Both the position numbers and the translations under genes were made by a program. 64,000 bases of DNA, from positions 620,001-684,000 of the forward strand of contig NZ_JAFCKH010000002.1 in assembly GCF_018130505.1 (NCBI RefSeq), written 5' to 3'. The notes under the pieces were generated by a model. The model worked only from the letters and a program-made list of their open reading frames with translations, searched no databases and had not been told where the DNA came from. The stretch comes from Bradyrhizobium tropiciagri (GTDB lineage: Bacteria; Pseudomonadota; Alphaproteobacteria; Rhizobiales; Xanthobacteraceae). Positions 19,098-28,355 of this stretch are shown piece after piece; within the stretch, counting starts at the first letter, position 1, and every line of letters starts with the position of its first letter.

Positions 19098-19727
19098 ATG
19101 GCCCGCACATTTGACGATGCCACCCGGCGGAATATCGCAGAGCTCTGCGCGGCGTTTGCGCGCCTCGCGCCGGCGGACGCCGTGCCCGATCTGAAGCGCG
19201 CCGCGGTCGCGATCGCGCTGACCGAAGCCGATGACGGCGACGGCACCGCCTTCCTGCTGACCCGCCGCAGCGCCAGTCTGCGCGCGCACCGCGCGCAATG
19301 GGCGCTGCCGGGCGGCCGCTGCGATGCCGGCGAGACCCAGGCGCAGGCCGCGCTGCGCGAATTGCACGAGGAACTGGGGATGGCGCTTGGCGAGCGCGAC
19401 GTGCTCGGCCTGCTCGACGATTATCCGACGCGCTCGGGCTACCTGATCACGCCGGTGGTGGTCTGGGCTGGGGAGCGGGCCGCGATCGTGCCGAACCCGG
19501 ACGAGGTCGCTTCGGTGCATCGCATCGCGCTCGACGCGATCGAGGCCGATGATGTCTTCAGCTTCGTTACGATCCCGGAGAGCACGCGGCGCGTGATCCG
19601 CTTCCGGCTCGGCGAGTCGCATATCCACGCGCCGACGGCTGCGCTGATCTATCAATTCCGCGAAGTGCTGGCCGGGCGCAGCACCCGTGTCGCCGACCTG
19701 GAGCAGCCGGTCTTCGCCTGGAAGTAG
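19098..19727 (+). CDS. Nudix hydrolase, CoA pyrophosphatase type
   Basis: 209 residues. The Nudix box is complete: GGRCDAGETQAQAALRELHE followed by ELG (Gx5Ex7REUxEExGU). Just before it, FLLTRRSASLRAHRAQWALP matches the UPF0035/NuCoA motif found in CoA pyrophosphatases, which cleave CoA or acyl-CoA to phosphopantetheine and 3',5'-ADP. It is followed after 12 bases by a Bug-type binding protein, so the two may be read together although no functional link is obvious. Confidence 0.88.
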   Translation: MARTFDDATRRNIAELCAAFARLAPADAVPDLKRAAVAIALTEADDGDGTAFLLTRRSASLRAHRAQWALPGGRCDAGETQAQAALRELHEELGMALGERDVLGLLDDYPTRSGYLITPVVVWAGERAAIVPNPDEVASVHRIALDAIEADDVFSFVTIPESTRRVIRFRLGESHIHAPTAALIYQFREVLAGRSTRVADLEQPVFAWK

Positions 19728-19739
19728 GGAGAAAACATA

Positions 19740-20708
19740 ATGAAGAAAATCATTGTCGCTGCCGCGGTGCTCGCCTTCACCGCAATGTCACATCAGGCGC
19801 AGGCGCAAAACTATCCGATGCGGCCGATCACGCTGGTGATCCCGTTCGCGCCGGGCGGCAGCACCTCGATCGTCGGCCGCGGCGTCGCCGAGAAGATGGG
19901 CGAATTGCTCGGCGAGAAGGTCGTGATCGATAACCGCCCGGGCGCCGGCGGCACCGTCGGGACCAAGGCGGTGGCGAAGAGCGATCCCGACGGCTACACG
20001 CTGCTGCTCGGCTACACCGGCACGCTGGCGATCGGCCCATCGCTCTACAAGAATGCCGGCTACGATCCGCGCAAGGATTTCGCGCCGATCGGCATGATCG
20101 GCAACGCGCCGAACTCGCTGGTGGTGCATCCGTCGTTTCCGGCCAAGTCGGTCGCCGAGCTGATCGGCTACGCCAAGGCCAATCCGGGCAAGGTCAATTT
20201 CGGATCCGCCGGCGCCGGTACCGCGAGCCACATCACCGGCGAATATTTCGCCCGCGCCGCCGGCATCACGCTGGTGCACATTCCTTACAAGGGCACCGGC
20301 CCGGCGCTCACCGATCTGCTGGGCGGCCACATCCCGATGGCATTCGCGCCGATCCCGGCGTCGCACACCAACGTCGCGGCCGGCAAGCTGCGTGCGCTCG
20401 CGGTGACCAGCTCGACGCGTTCCGGCCTGCTGCCTGACGTGCCGACCATCGCCGAAGCCGGACTGCCGGGCTTCGACGCTTCGCTGTATTACGGCCTGGT
20501 GGCGCCCGCCGGCACGCCGCGGCCGATCATCGACAAGCTGAACAAGGCGCTGCACGCGGCGCTGGCCTCGGAGGAGGTGAAGCGGCAGCTCGGCAATGAC
20601 GGCACCGACATCACGCCGGGCACGCCGGAGGACTACACCGACTTCATCGACAAGGACGAGAAGAAGTGGGCGCAGCTGGTCAAGGCGAGCGGTGTCGAGC
20701 AGGAGTGA
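19740..20708 (+). CDS. Bug/TctC-family periplasmic solute-binding protein
   Basis: 322 residues with a signal peptide (MKKIIVAAAVLAFTAMSHQAQA). The family opening YPMRPITLVIPFAPGGSTSI, the NRPGAGGTVGT loop and the SDPDGYTLLLGYTGT segment are classic for tripartite tricarboxylate transporter (TctC/Bug) receptors that bind carboxylates. No TctA or TctB membrane partner lies in the window, so it is an orphan receptor, as is common for this expanded family. GGGAG precedes the ATG. Its last 29 bases overlap a small gene on the other strand. Confidence 0.92.
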   Translation: MKKIIVAAAVLAFTAMSHQAQAQNYPMRPITLVIPFAPGGSTSIVGRGVAEKMGELLGEKVVIDNRPGAGGTVGTKAVAKSDPDGYTLLLGYTGTLAIGPSLYKNAGYDPRKDFAPIGMIGNAPNSLVVHPSFPAKSVAELIGYAKANPGKVNFGSAGAGTASHITGEYFARAAGITLVHIPYKGTGPALTDLLGGHIPMAFAPIPASHTNVAAGKLRALAVTSSTRSGLLPDVPTIAEAGLPGFDASLYYGLVAPAGTPRPIIDKLNKALHAALASEEVKRQLGNDGTDITPGTPEDYTDFIDKDEKKWAQLVKASGVEQE

Positions 20709-20931
20709 GATGGTGATGGCCGCGCGGCTTGCGCCGCTGCGGCTGTGCAGCGGCCGGCCGTTCGGCCGGCATCGCCGACGTCGCGGGTTCCGGCGGCGCC
20801 CGTGACACGTTATCGTAGCAGGTGAAGCGCGACCGCGCATCCGGGAACAGGCTGCAATCCGGACGCTCGGCGCGCACGGGCGTCGCGAGCGTCAGCGCGG
20901 TGGTCGCGGCAAGCCAGATCGCAATCCTCAT
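20680..20931 (-). CDS. Small exported protein, hypothetical
   Basis: 83 residues: signal peptide MRIAIWLAATTALTLATPVRA, then RPDCSLFPDARSRFTCYDN with two Cys, then a Pro/Ala/Arg/His-rich tail. GGGAGG lies six bases before the ATG, which supports a real start. DC...CYD resembles the short Cys motif of small periplasmic proteins related to type VI-associated VasI-like sequences, but this is weak. The 3' end overlaps the Bug gene by 29 bases in opposite orientation. Confidence 0.55.
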   Translation of the reverse strand: MRIAIWLAATTALTLATPVRAERPDCSLFPDARSRFTCYDNVSRAPPEPATSAMPAERPAAAQPQRRKPRGHHHLTPARHRSP

Positions 20932-21075
20932 CGCAGCCTCCCGGTGCTCAAGCATGGCTCCTGTCACAGAACACCGCACTCTGCCGCTTATTCTGGACCC
21001 CATCGCGGCATCCCGCCGCTCTCCGGGCCATTAATTCCGGGCTGACTTCGCGGTCGCGCTTGCTACAAGGGAGCG

Positions 21076-22257
21076 ATGCGCCCGCAATTGATTCGCCTGT
21101 ACTCTGGATTCGTCGCGCTCGCGCTGACCGCGGGCGCTCCGTCGGTTCTGGCCGCGGAGTTGCCGCCCAACGTCGCGAATGCGATGGCGCAGGCCTCGCC
21201 GCAGGCGGTCGCCGATTATCGCCGCAAGCTGAAGGAATACCAGGAGGCGCGCGCCGCGTTCGATCAGGAGGCGAGCGCCTATTGGAACGCGATCGCCGAG
21301 AAGCGGCGCGGGCGTAACGCCAAGCGCCGCGAGCGCATCCAGATCACGCTCGACGACTACGTGCTGGAACATCCGCCGCTCTATAGCGGCCCGAAGCGGC
21401 CGGTGAACCCGGAGCCCGAGGAGGAGCCGGAGCGCCCCGCCCGGAAGCCGATCCCGGTGGTCACCGATTTCATGCGCGCGGCGCAGGAACTCTACCAGTT
21501 CACGCCGCAGCGTCCGGTCAATGAGGTCGAGTTCAAGCGCGCCTATGCGCGCTACGCGCTCGCGTCAGGCCTGACGCGCGAGCAGGCGGTGCGGGTCTAT
21601 TCGTTCGAGACCGGTGGCACCGGCAGTTACGACGTGCAATCGGGGATCGAGCATGGCGGCAAGCGCGCGATCTCGACCGCGATCGGCTACAACCAGCTGC
21701 TGACGACCAACAGCGTCGAGCTGCTCGCCGAGCAGGGCAGCGAATTGGTCCGCGCGCTCACCGAGAAGGTGGCGCAGAGCTCGGGGCCGCCGCGCAAATC
21801 GCTCGAACACAAGCTCGCCGTGCTGAAGCGCATGGTGGCGCATGCCAAGGCGGTGCCCGACACCTGGTCGGAGCACGAGAAGATCGGCAACACGCCGCAG
21901 GGTTGGGCGATGCATGCCATGGTGCTCGACGTCGACGTCGGCCCGATGCTGCAGACCCACAAGCTGCTGACCTCGGTGATCTTCGCCCGCAACAAGGGCT
22001 ACAACCGGCCGCTGACCGCCGCCGAGCTCGAGATGATGAACTTGACCGGCGACGGCACCGGGCTCGACATGGTCACGATGCCGCAGGCGATGCGCGAGCA
22101 GGTGCCGACCTCGAACTTCTTCCAGCGCTCCGGCTACGAGCGCAACCCGGTCGCGATCCGCCACAACACGGTGGCGAAGCTGCTTGCGGTCACCAACGAG
22201 CGGATGGACTTCAACAGCAACAAGCCCGGCGCGAAGGAGCTCGCGACGGCGTTCTGA
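21076..22257 (+). CDS. Exported protein with lysozyme-like ET-GG / GYNQLL motifs
   Basis: 393 residues. A signal peptide (to about residue 26) is followed by a charged, probably coiled region (DYRRKLKEYQEARAAF...YWNAIAEKRRGR) and a Pro/Glu-rich linker near residues 110-130. The C-terminal domain (about residues 155-390) contains VRVYSFETGGTGSYDVQSG followed by AISTAIGYNQLL, an order of Glu, Gly-rich loop and AxGxxQ that recalls goose-type lysozyme/soluble lytic transglycosylases. By inference it may cut or bind peptidoglycan. AAGGGAG precedes the ATG. Confidence 0.7.
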   Translation: MRPQLIRLYSGFVALALTAGAPSVLAAELPPNVANAMAQASPQAVADYRRKLKEYQEARAAFDQEASAYWNAIAEKRRGRNAKRRERIQITLDDYVLEHPPLYSGPKRPVNPEPEEEPERPARKPIPVVTDFMRAAQELYQFTPQRPVNEVEFKRAYARYALASGLTREQAVRVYSFETGGTGSYDVQSGIEHGGKRAISTAIGYNQLLTTNSVELLAEQGSELVRALTEKVAQSSGPPRKSLEHKLAVLKRMVAHAKAVPDTWSEHEKIGNTPQGWAMHAMVLDVDVGPMLQTHKLLTSVIFARNKGYNRPLTAAELEMMNLTGDGTGLDMVTMPQAMREQVPTSNFFQRSGYERNPVAIRHNTVAKLLAVTNERMDFNSNKPGAKELATAF

Positions 22258-22394
22258 CCTTACCGCGGCCGGGCTGCCGCAACGCCGCGTTGCTACGGCG
22301 CGATGCGACCAGGTTGAATCGCCATCGCGCTTTAGCTCTTTGTTTGAGCATGATCTTTTTCGGAAAGCCGCTTCGCACTTTTCCGGATCACGCG

Positions 22395-22721
22395 CTAGTT
22401 CGATCCGAACATGAACTTGCCGTCGCCCTCGAGATAGGGGCCGGAGCGCATGTAGAGCTGTCCGTTGTGCCCGATGAAGAACAGCGTGCCCCTCGGCACC
22501 TTCTTGGCGCCCTTCAGCAGCGTGCCGGCATTGTTGGTGCCCATCTTGTAGGACTGCGTCGTGCCGTCCTTGCCGTAGGCATAGCCCATGTCGGGCTTCA
22601 GCTCCCATGGCGTCGCGTCCTGCGCGCGCGCGGACGGCCCGGCGACGGCCAGCCCGGCGGCAGCTGCAGCGATCAAAAAGGTCCTGGCTGAAAAAAAGCG
22701 GTTGGTCGAAAAGCGCGCCAT
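22395..22721 (-). CDS. Small exported protein, hypothetical
   Basis: 108 residues with a signal peptide (FLIAAAAAGLAVAGPSARA). The mature part of about 75 residues contains KPDMGYAYGKDGTTQSYKMG and, later, GTLFFIGHNGQLYMRSGPYL, a beta-rich pattern without Cys. GGGAGGATGG precedes ATG 22721; the longer reading from 22751 would spoil the signal peptide. No family recognised. It sits alone between two convergent/divergent neighbours. Confidence 0.7.
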   Translation of the reverse strand: MARFSTNRFFSARTFLIAAAAAGLAVAGPSARAQDATPWELKPDMGYAYGKDGTTQSYKMGTNNAGTLLKGAKKVPRGTLFFIGHNGQLYMRSGPYLEGDGKFMFGSN

Positions 22722-22938
22722 GATCCATCCTCCCGGCGAAAAACAAAACAAAAAGCAGTTGCGTCAATGTCTTGAACAAATCACGAACGCGGTTGCATCG
22801 TCAATACGACTAACCGGCAAGGCTCACGGCTGTCCGCGACTTTGTGATTTTCCGCATCGCCCATCGCGACTATGATTCCATTTCCGTCTACAAGCACCTA
22901 CCTGATTGCCAAAGAAACGCATGCTGGGGAAGATTAGG

Positions 22939-23418
22939 ATGAACCACGTCACGAAGGTCGGTTTCGGGGTCGCGCTGTCGTTCATGACGCTGGCTTCGGT
23001 CGCGCGGGCCGATGAGTTCAAGCTGTCCAACAACCAGCGGATCTCCTGCAGCCGCGGCCTGTCGGCCGGCAAGCTGAACACCGCGACCTGCAAGTCCTAC
23101 GCCTATCTGTTCAACGCCAAGACCTCGGAATATTTCCGCTGCCAGGTGTCGCTGGCGCTGACGCGGGACAACAAGGAGGTCATCAACGTCCAGGCCGACG
23201 GCGGCTGCACCAAGAAGCCGCGCATCTTCGACACCGACGGCAATTATTCGTTCGACGCCACCGAGACCGAGCCGCCGAACACCAACTCGTTCTTCGGCCC
23301 CGGCGGCTATGCGATCTGGGCCAGCGACAACGCCAGCCAGAAGATCCGCGGCTGCATCACCATCTCGTCGGGCCTCGGCTCCGATATCTCCAAGTGCCTC
23401 GACATGACGTTTCAGTGA
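22939..23418 (+). CDS. Exported Cys-containing protein, hypothetical
   Basis: 159 residues. Signal peptide MNHVTKVGFGVALSFMTLASVARA, then a domain with Cys at ISCSRG, ATCKSY, FRCQVS, GGCTKK, GCITIS and KCLD: six in the mature protein, an even number fitting three periplasmic disulphides. The start was set at 22939, where GGGGAAGATTAGG precedes the ATG. Family unknown. The stop is 29 bases before the GTG of the lyase gene; they may be read together by chance. Confidence 0.7.
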   Translation: MNHVTKVGFGVALSFMTLASVARADEFKLSNNQRISCSRGLSAGKLNTATCKSYAYLFNAKTSEYFRCQVSLALTRDNKEVINVQADGGCTKKPRIFDTDGNYSFDATETEPPNTNSFFGPGGYAIWASDNASQKIRGCITISSGLGSDISKCLDMTFQ

Positions 23419-23447
23419 CGGCCGGACATGACGACGGAGCGGGCGGT

Positions 23448-24368
23448 GTGACGCGTAAACTGCGTCCAGCCCCGCTCTGCCGCTCCTGGCTGTTTCTGGA
23501 AGGCGCCAACGAGGATGTGCTGCAGCGCGCCGCCGCCAGCGGCGCCGACGTCCTGATCCACGAGCTGGAGGATTTCACCCCGCCGCCGCTGCGCCGGAAG
23601 GCGCGGGCGCTGGCGGCCGATCTCTATGCATCCTGGCGGGAGCAGGGCGCGGTGATCGCGGTCCGCGTCAATCCGCTCGGCCTCGACGGCATGGATGACC
23701 TTGCGGCCGTCATGCGCGGCCGCCCCGATATCGTCGCGCTGCCGAAGGTCGCCGAGCCGCATCATGTCGCCGAGCTCGACGCGGCGGTGACGCGGTTCGA
23801 GCGCGACTATGGCATCGCCGAGGGCTCGACCGCGCTGCTGCCGAACATCGAGTTCGCCCGCGGCCTGGTGCAGACCGGCGCGATCGCCGCCGCGAGCCGG
23901 CGTACGGTCGGCTGCCTGTTGGCCTCGGAGGATCTGGCCGCCGATCTCGGCGCCGAGCGCGGCAGCGACGGCCTCGAACTCGCCTATCCGCGGCAGCGCT
24001 TCATCGTCGAATGCCGCGCCGCCAATGTCGTGGCGGTGGATTGTCCCTACACCTGGAGCGATGCGGCCGGCGTCGCGCGCGACACGATCTGGGCGCGGCG
24101 GCTCGGCTACACCGCGAAGAGCCTGGTCGATCCTTCGCATGCCGCCATCGTCAACGGTGTCCTCACCCCGAGCAATGACGAGATGCGCGAGGCCGGCCGG
24201 ATCGTTGCGGCGTTCGAGGCGGCGCGGGCCAAGGGCCTCGGACGGGTCGAGCTCGACGGTTCACTGCTCGAGGTGCCGACCTATTCGAACGCCAGGCGCC
24301 TGATCGCCCGCGGCGAGGCGCTGCGAGCGATCGATGCCAGGGAGAATGCCAAGGATGCGTCAGGCTGA
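23448..24368 (+). CDS. CitE-like HpcH/HpaI aldolase/citrate lyase family protein
   Basis: 306 residues. RSWLFLEGANEDVLQRAAAS opens the fold; HELEDFTPP, IAVRVNPLG, LLPNIEFARGLVQTG and GCLLASEDLAADLG are the standard blocks, with Glu (NIEFARG) and Glu-Asp (SEDL) as the Mg2+ ligands. Members cleave malyl-CoA, citramalyl-CoA or similar CoA esters, or bare beta-hydroxyacids. GTG 23448 has GGAG at eight bases; GTG 23415, which overlaps the previous stop, is an alternative. The last nine bases overlap the end of the convergent EAL gene. Confidence 0.85.
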   Translation: MTRKLRPAPLCRSWLFLEGANEDVLQRAAASGADVLIHELEDFTPPPLRRKARALAADLYASWREQGAVIAVRVNPLGLDGMDDLAAVMRGRPDIVALPKVAEPHHVAELDAAVTRFERDYGIAEGSTALLPNIEFARGLVQTGAIAAASRRTVGCLLASEDLAADLGAERGSDGLELAYPRQRFIVECRAANVVAVDCPYTWSDAAGVARDTIWARRLGYTAKSLVDPSHAAIVNGVLTPSNDEMREAGRIVAAFEAARAKGLGRVELDGSLLEVPTYSNARRLIARGEALRAIDARENAKDASG

Positions 24369-25577
24369 CGCATCCTTTTCGGGCGGCAGTTGCAGGCGCG
24401 AGCGTGCGAACTTCTTGACGCCCATCGGCTTACCGAACAGGTAGCCCTGCACCAGATCGAAATCGAGGTCGTGCGCGGCCAGGAAGTCCGCGCGCGTCTC
24501 GATGCCCTGTGCAACGACGCGCGCGCCGTTGTCGTGGGCGAGCTCGACGATGCGGCGGCACACGGTCTGCTTCAACCGCTGGTCGGCGCAGCCGGTGACG
24601 AACTGGTGGTCGACCTTCAATTCGACGAAGGGGAAGTTCGGCAGGCCCAGCAGAGACGGCCAGTTGGCGCCGACATTGTCGATCGAGATGGCGATGTTGT
24701 GCAGGCGCACGCGCCTTGCGACATCGATCGCAAGATCCAGATTGTCGATGATCTCGCCGCTGTCGATCTCGATCAGGAGGCCGGCGAAGGCCGGATGATC
24801 CGGGATGCGGCGGCACAGTGCGTTCACTGCGTCGGCGTCGGCGAGGAACGAGATCGGCAGGTTGATCGAGAGATCGACCGGTCCCTTCTGCTCCACGAGA
24901 TAGCGCCAATCCTCCACCGCGCGCTCGATCACGAACTCGGACAACGCATGGAAATGCGGATCGCCCTCATCGGGGATGAAGTAGGCCGGCGGGACCACAC
25001 CCCATGCGGGATGCCGCATCCGGATCAGCGCCTCCGCGCCGTTCGGAGCCAGCGTCCGCAGATGGATCTTCTGCTGGTACCACAGTTCGAGCCAGCCGGC
25101 CTTCAGCGCTTCGGGCACGTCCACCGCGGGGCTCGGCGCCGGCTCGACCGGCAGCAGCGAGGCAAGCGTCTGGCGCAACGTTCCGGCGCTGAACGGCGTC
25201 GGCAACGCCGGCAGCATCGCGATCCCGTATTCGTCGCCGATCTGCCGGACCGCCTTGACGATGATCGAGTCCGGCTGGCCGATCACCAGGACCTTGCCGC
25301 CATAGTCGTTTCTCACCAAAGTCTCTAAAATCTTACTGACTTCGATGCCGTCAACCGACACGCCGAGCACCAGAAGATCGGGCCGTTCGGCATCCAGCAC
25401 GGCCTCAAGCTCGGCGGTCTGACCGCACTCGCTGGTGATGAAACCGAGATCCTCAAGCGCATCGGCGAGGAAGGTGCGAAGGTGCTTTTTGCTGTCCGCA
25501 ATGCATGCGCGCGGGGTCAGCTTGCGATGTCCGAACCAGCCGGTTCGCGCGTGTCCGATGTGACTGATGTGATTCAT
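24360..25577 (-). CDS. Degenerate receiver-EAL domain protein
   Basis: 405 residues. Residues 22-140 look like a receiver domain, but the phospho-Asp position reads LLVLGVSVDG (Gly for Asp). Residues about 155-395 are an EAL domain that keeps GAEALIRMRHP, SINLP, IEIDSGE, LKVD and QGYLFGKP, but the DDFG motif is DNVG and the AEGVE motif is AQGIE. Loss of a metal-ligand Asp and of the loop-6 Glu suggests weak or no c-di-GMP hydrolysis; it may bind c-di-GMP as an effector. GGCGGGG precedes the ATG. It is a single gene, with a possible TATAAT at 25652-25657 on the minus strand. Confidence 0.8.
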   Translation of the reverse strand: MNHISHIGHARTGWFGHRKLTPRACIADSKKHLRTFLADALEDLGFITSECGQTAELEAVLDAERPDLLVLGVSVDGIEVSKILETLVRNDYGGKVLVIGQPDSIIVKAVRQIGDEYGIAMLPALPTPFSAGTLRQTLASLLPVEPAPSPAVDVPEALKAGWLELWYQQKIHLRTLAPNGAEALIRMRHPAWGVVPPAYFIPDEGDPHFHALSEFVIERAVEDWRYLVEQKGPVDLSINLPISFLADADAVNALCRRIPDHPAFAGLLIEIDSGEIIDNLDLAIDVARRVRLHNIAISIDNVGANWPSLLGLPNFPFVELKVDHQFVTGCADQRLKQTVCRRIVELAHDNGARVVAQGIETRADFLAAHDLDFDLVQGYLFGKPMGVKKFARSRLQLPPEKDASA

Positions 25578-25960
25578 GCCCCGCCTTTTTCGGAGTTACC
25601 CCGTTGCAAGTCGTACAACTACGGATCGGCGGCAATCATGGAAATTTCTGGATTATACATACGTTGCCTCGCTAACCTTAAGGCCGCCAATTTGAATCAA
25701 ATTGCGTCGCGCGCGGCGCGTCGCGCTGCTGTCATGCGTGCAATAAATGCGTCATCTGGCGTTCATCGGCGCGATTGAGCCGAGTTCGATCGCAGGCGGA
25801 ATGCGGCCTGCGTGTTTCATCGAGAGACGCGCGTTAATGACTGTGTTGCCGGGCCGATGTCGGCGCGATTCTGAACCATTGTTGAACAGCGAATTCGCGA
25901 ATCACGCGCGAGAAACATCGATCGCGCTGTCCGCGATTTGTCGCGAATGCGAATGTCGGC
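25578..25960. other. Intergenic region without a recognisable gene
   Basis: 383 bases, less G+C-rich than its surroundings. It contains TATAAT (25652-25657, minus strand) as a possible -10 for the EAL gene, a GCAGGCGG...GCCTGC hairpin near 25794, and a short palindrome ATTCGCGAAT near 25892. No open frame with a ribosome binding site and no T-run terminator was found. Confidence 0.5.
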
Positions 25961-27211
25961 TCATCCGCCGTGAGGTGCCAGTGCGGCCGACGAACTCGCT
26001 GTCGTCGTACGTAACGTCTCCGGCATCAGCACGCAGTATCCGACCAGCCCGGCCGCTGCGATCGCTGCAAGGAACAGGAACGCCGCACCATAACCGGCGT
26101 GAACGACGATGAAGCCGGCAACCGCGGCGCTCAGCGCGCCGCCGATGCCGGTTGCGGTAGCGATCGCGCCCTGGCTGACGTTGAAATGCCCGGTACCGTG
26201 CGTGAGGTCGGCGACCACCAGCGGAAACAGCGCGCCGAAGATGCCGGCACCGATGCCGTCGAGCAGTTGCACCGACACCAGCCAGTACGGATTGTCGGAC
26301 AGCGGATAGAGCGCGCCGCGGATCGCCAGCACGGCGAGCGCCACGGCGAAGATCGGCTTGCGGCCCCAGACGTCGGCCTTGCGCCCGACCACGATCGCAA
26401 CCGGCACCATCACGATCTGCGCCGCGATGATGCAGACCGACATCAAGCTGGTGCCGAGATTGCGGTTGACCAGTGCCAGCTTCTGCCCGACCAGCGGCAG
26501 CATCGCCGCGTTGGCAAAATGAAAGATCACGGTGGCGCCGGCAAAGATCAGCAGCGGCCGGCAGGTGAGCAGCACGCGAAAGCCGGATGGTTTTTCGTGC
26601 GCCGCCTCGCCCGCGATGTGGTCGAGCCCTCGCGCGACCTGATGATCGATGGCGCCGGCCGGGATCGCCAGCGTCGCGGCGATGCTGGCAAGGGCCATCG
26701 CGGCGAGCAGCCAGAACACGACGACCGGCCCGAACCAGTAAGCGGTGCCGCCGGCGACCGCCGCGGCCACGGCGTTGCCGGCATGGTTGAACGCCTCGTT
26801 GCGGCCGGTCCGCGCCGCGAAGGCCCTGGGTCCGACGATGCCGAGCGTCACGGCGGCGATCGCCGGCGCGAACACCGAGCCGGCGGCGGCCGCGAGCGCC
26901 TGCGTCGCCGCGACCAGCGCGAAGTGGTCGAGCAGGGGGAGCATGAGGCAGGCGGCGGTGACGGTCATGGCGGCGGCGATCATCAGGGCGCGCTTGGCAC
27001 GGCTGCGGTCGATCAGGGCGCCGGCCGGGGTCTGGGCCAGGATGCCGGCGATCGCGGCGATCGACATCACGGCGCCGATCGAGGCCTCGTCCCATCGCCG
27101 CTCGGTGAGCAGGTAGATCGCAAGGTAGGGGCCGAGCCCGTCCCGGACGTCGGCGAGGAAGAAGTTCAGCGCATCGAGCGATCGCCAAACGGTCGTTGCG
27201 GATGGCTGCAA
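25961..27211 (-). CDS. MFS transporter
   Basis: 416 residues, about 12 membrane helices, major facilitator. The start of the first helix is WRSLDALNFFLADVRDGLGP; the loop 2-3 motif A appears as GALIDRSRAKRALM, and a second copy in the C-half is VGRKADVWGRKPIF. The export/import substrate is unknown. TTG 27211 has GAGG seven bases before it and starts just before the first helix; ATG 27271 upstream is an alternative. It is divergent from the TAXI-TRAP receptor at 27388. Confidence 0.82.
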   Translation of the reverse strand: MQPSATTVWRSLDALNFFLADVRDGLGPYLAIYLLTERRWDEASIGAVMSIAAIAGILAQTPAGALIDRSRAKRALMIAAAMTVTAACLMLPLLDHFALVAATQALAAAAGSVFAPAIAAVTLGIVGPRAFAARTGRNEAFNHAGNAVAAAVAGGTAYWFGPVVVFWLLAAMALASIAATLAIPAGAIDHQVARGLDHIAGEAAHEKPSGFRVLLTCRPLLIFAGATVIFHFANAAMLPLVGQKLALVNRNLGTSLMSVCIIAAQIVMVPVAIVVGRKADVWGRKPIFAVALAVLAIRGALYPLSDNPYWLVSVQLLDGIGAGIFGALFPLVVADLTHGTGHFNVSQGAIATATGIGGALSAAVAGFIVVHAGYGAAFLFLAAIAAAGLVGYCVLMPETLRTTTASSSAALAPHGG

Positions 27212-27387
27212 GTGATACCTCGCCGGAAGGCTGCGCCCGTCAACCCGCCGGCAGGAATTGAGTTCCCGCATCCCCTGTGGAGCGGTGCTGGCATACGGCC
27301 CACGGTGGCCCATGCGTCGTTTGGATGGGTTGACCCGGCGGGGGTGTCCGGCCAATTTCCGGCCGGCTTAAGGGGAGAATAATACTC

Positions 27388-28335
27388 ATGAATTGGAAGT
27401 TGGTGGCGGCCGCGACGGTGGCAGCCAGCGTGTTGACCGCGCCCGTCGCGCGGGCCGAGCAGTTCATCAACGTGCTGACCGGCGGGACCTCCGGCGTCTA
27501 CTATCCGCTCGGCGTCGCGATCGGGAAGATCTTCGGCGACAAGATCCCGGGCGTTAAGACCCAGGTGCAGGCCACCAAGGCCTCGGTCGAGAACCTCGTG
27601 CTGCTGCAGCAGGGCCGCGGCGAGATCGCCTTCACGCTCGGCGATTCGCTGAAGGCCGCCTGGGAGGGCGATGCGGAAGCCGGCTTCAAGAACAAGCTCG
27701 ACAAGCTGCGCACCATCGGGGCGATCTATCCGAACTACATCCAGATCGTCGCCACCGCCGAAAGCGGCATCAAGACGCTGGCTGATCTGAAGGGCAAGAG
27801 CCTGTCGGTCGGTGCGCCGAAATCCGGCACCGAGCTCAACTCGCGCGCGATCCTCGCGGCCGCCGGCATGAGCTACAAGGATCTCGGCAAGGTCGAGTAT
27901 CTGCCGTTCGCCGAGTCGGTCGACCTGATGAAGAACCGCCAGCTCAACGCCACGCTGCAGTCCGCCGGCCTCGGCGTCGCCTCGCTGAAGGACCTCTCGA
28001 CCTCGACCGATATCACCGTGGTCGCGGTGCCGAAGGAGACCGTCGACAAGATCGGCTCGCCCTTCGTCTCGGTGATGATCCCGGCCAATACCTATACCGG
28101 CCAGGACAAGGACGTGCCGACCGCGGCGGTGGTGAACTATCTCGTCACCTCGAGTGCGGTGTCGGACGAACTCGCCTATCAGATGACCAAGCTGGTCTAT
28201 GAATCGCTGCCGGAACTCGCCAACGCGCATGCCGCCGGAAAGGAGATCAAGCTCGAGGCCGCCGCGAACGGCAGCCCGGTTCCGCTGCATCCCGGCGCGA
28301 TCCGTTATTACAAGGAAAAGGGCCTGATCAAGTAA
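27388..28335 (+). CDS. TAXI-family TRAP transporter solute-binding protein
   Basis: 315 residues with signal peptide (MNWKLVAAATVAASVLTAPVARA). FINVLTGGTSGVYYPLGVAI and VQATKASVENLVLLQQGRGE are signature blocks of the TAXI (TRAP-associated extracytoplasmic immunogenic) receptors. They bind small acids such as glutamate or alpha-ketoglutarate in known cases. GGGGAG precedes the ATG. The fused permease and DUF1850 genes follow on the same strand, giving a full transporter; a repeat (28356-28438) separates receptor and permease and might adjust their relative expression. Confidence 0.93.
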   Translation: MNWKLVAAATVAASVLTAPVARAEQFINVLTGGTSGVYYPLGVAIGKIFGDKIPGVKTQVQATKASVENLVLLQQGRGEIAFTLGDSLKAAWEGDAEAGFKNKLDKLRTIGAIYPNYIQIVATAESGIKTLADLKGKSLSVGAPKSGTELNSRAILAAAGMSYKDLGKVEYLPFAESVDLMKNRQLNATLQSAGLGVASLKDLSTSTDITVVAVPKETVDKIGSPFVSVMIPANTYTGQDKDVPTAAVVNYLVTSSAVSDELAYQMTKLVYESLPELANAHAAGKEIKLEAAANGSPVPLHPGAIRYYKEKGLIK

Positions 28336-28355
28336 GGCCAGTTACGCTTCGAGGT

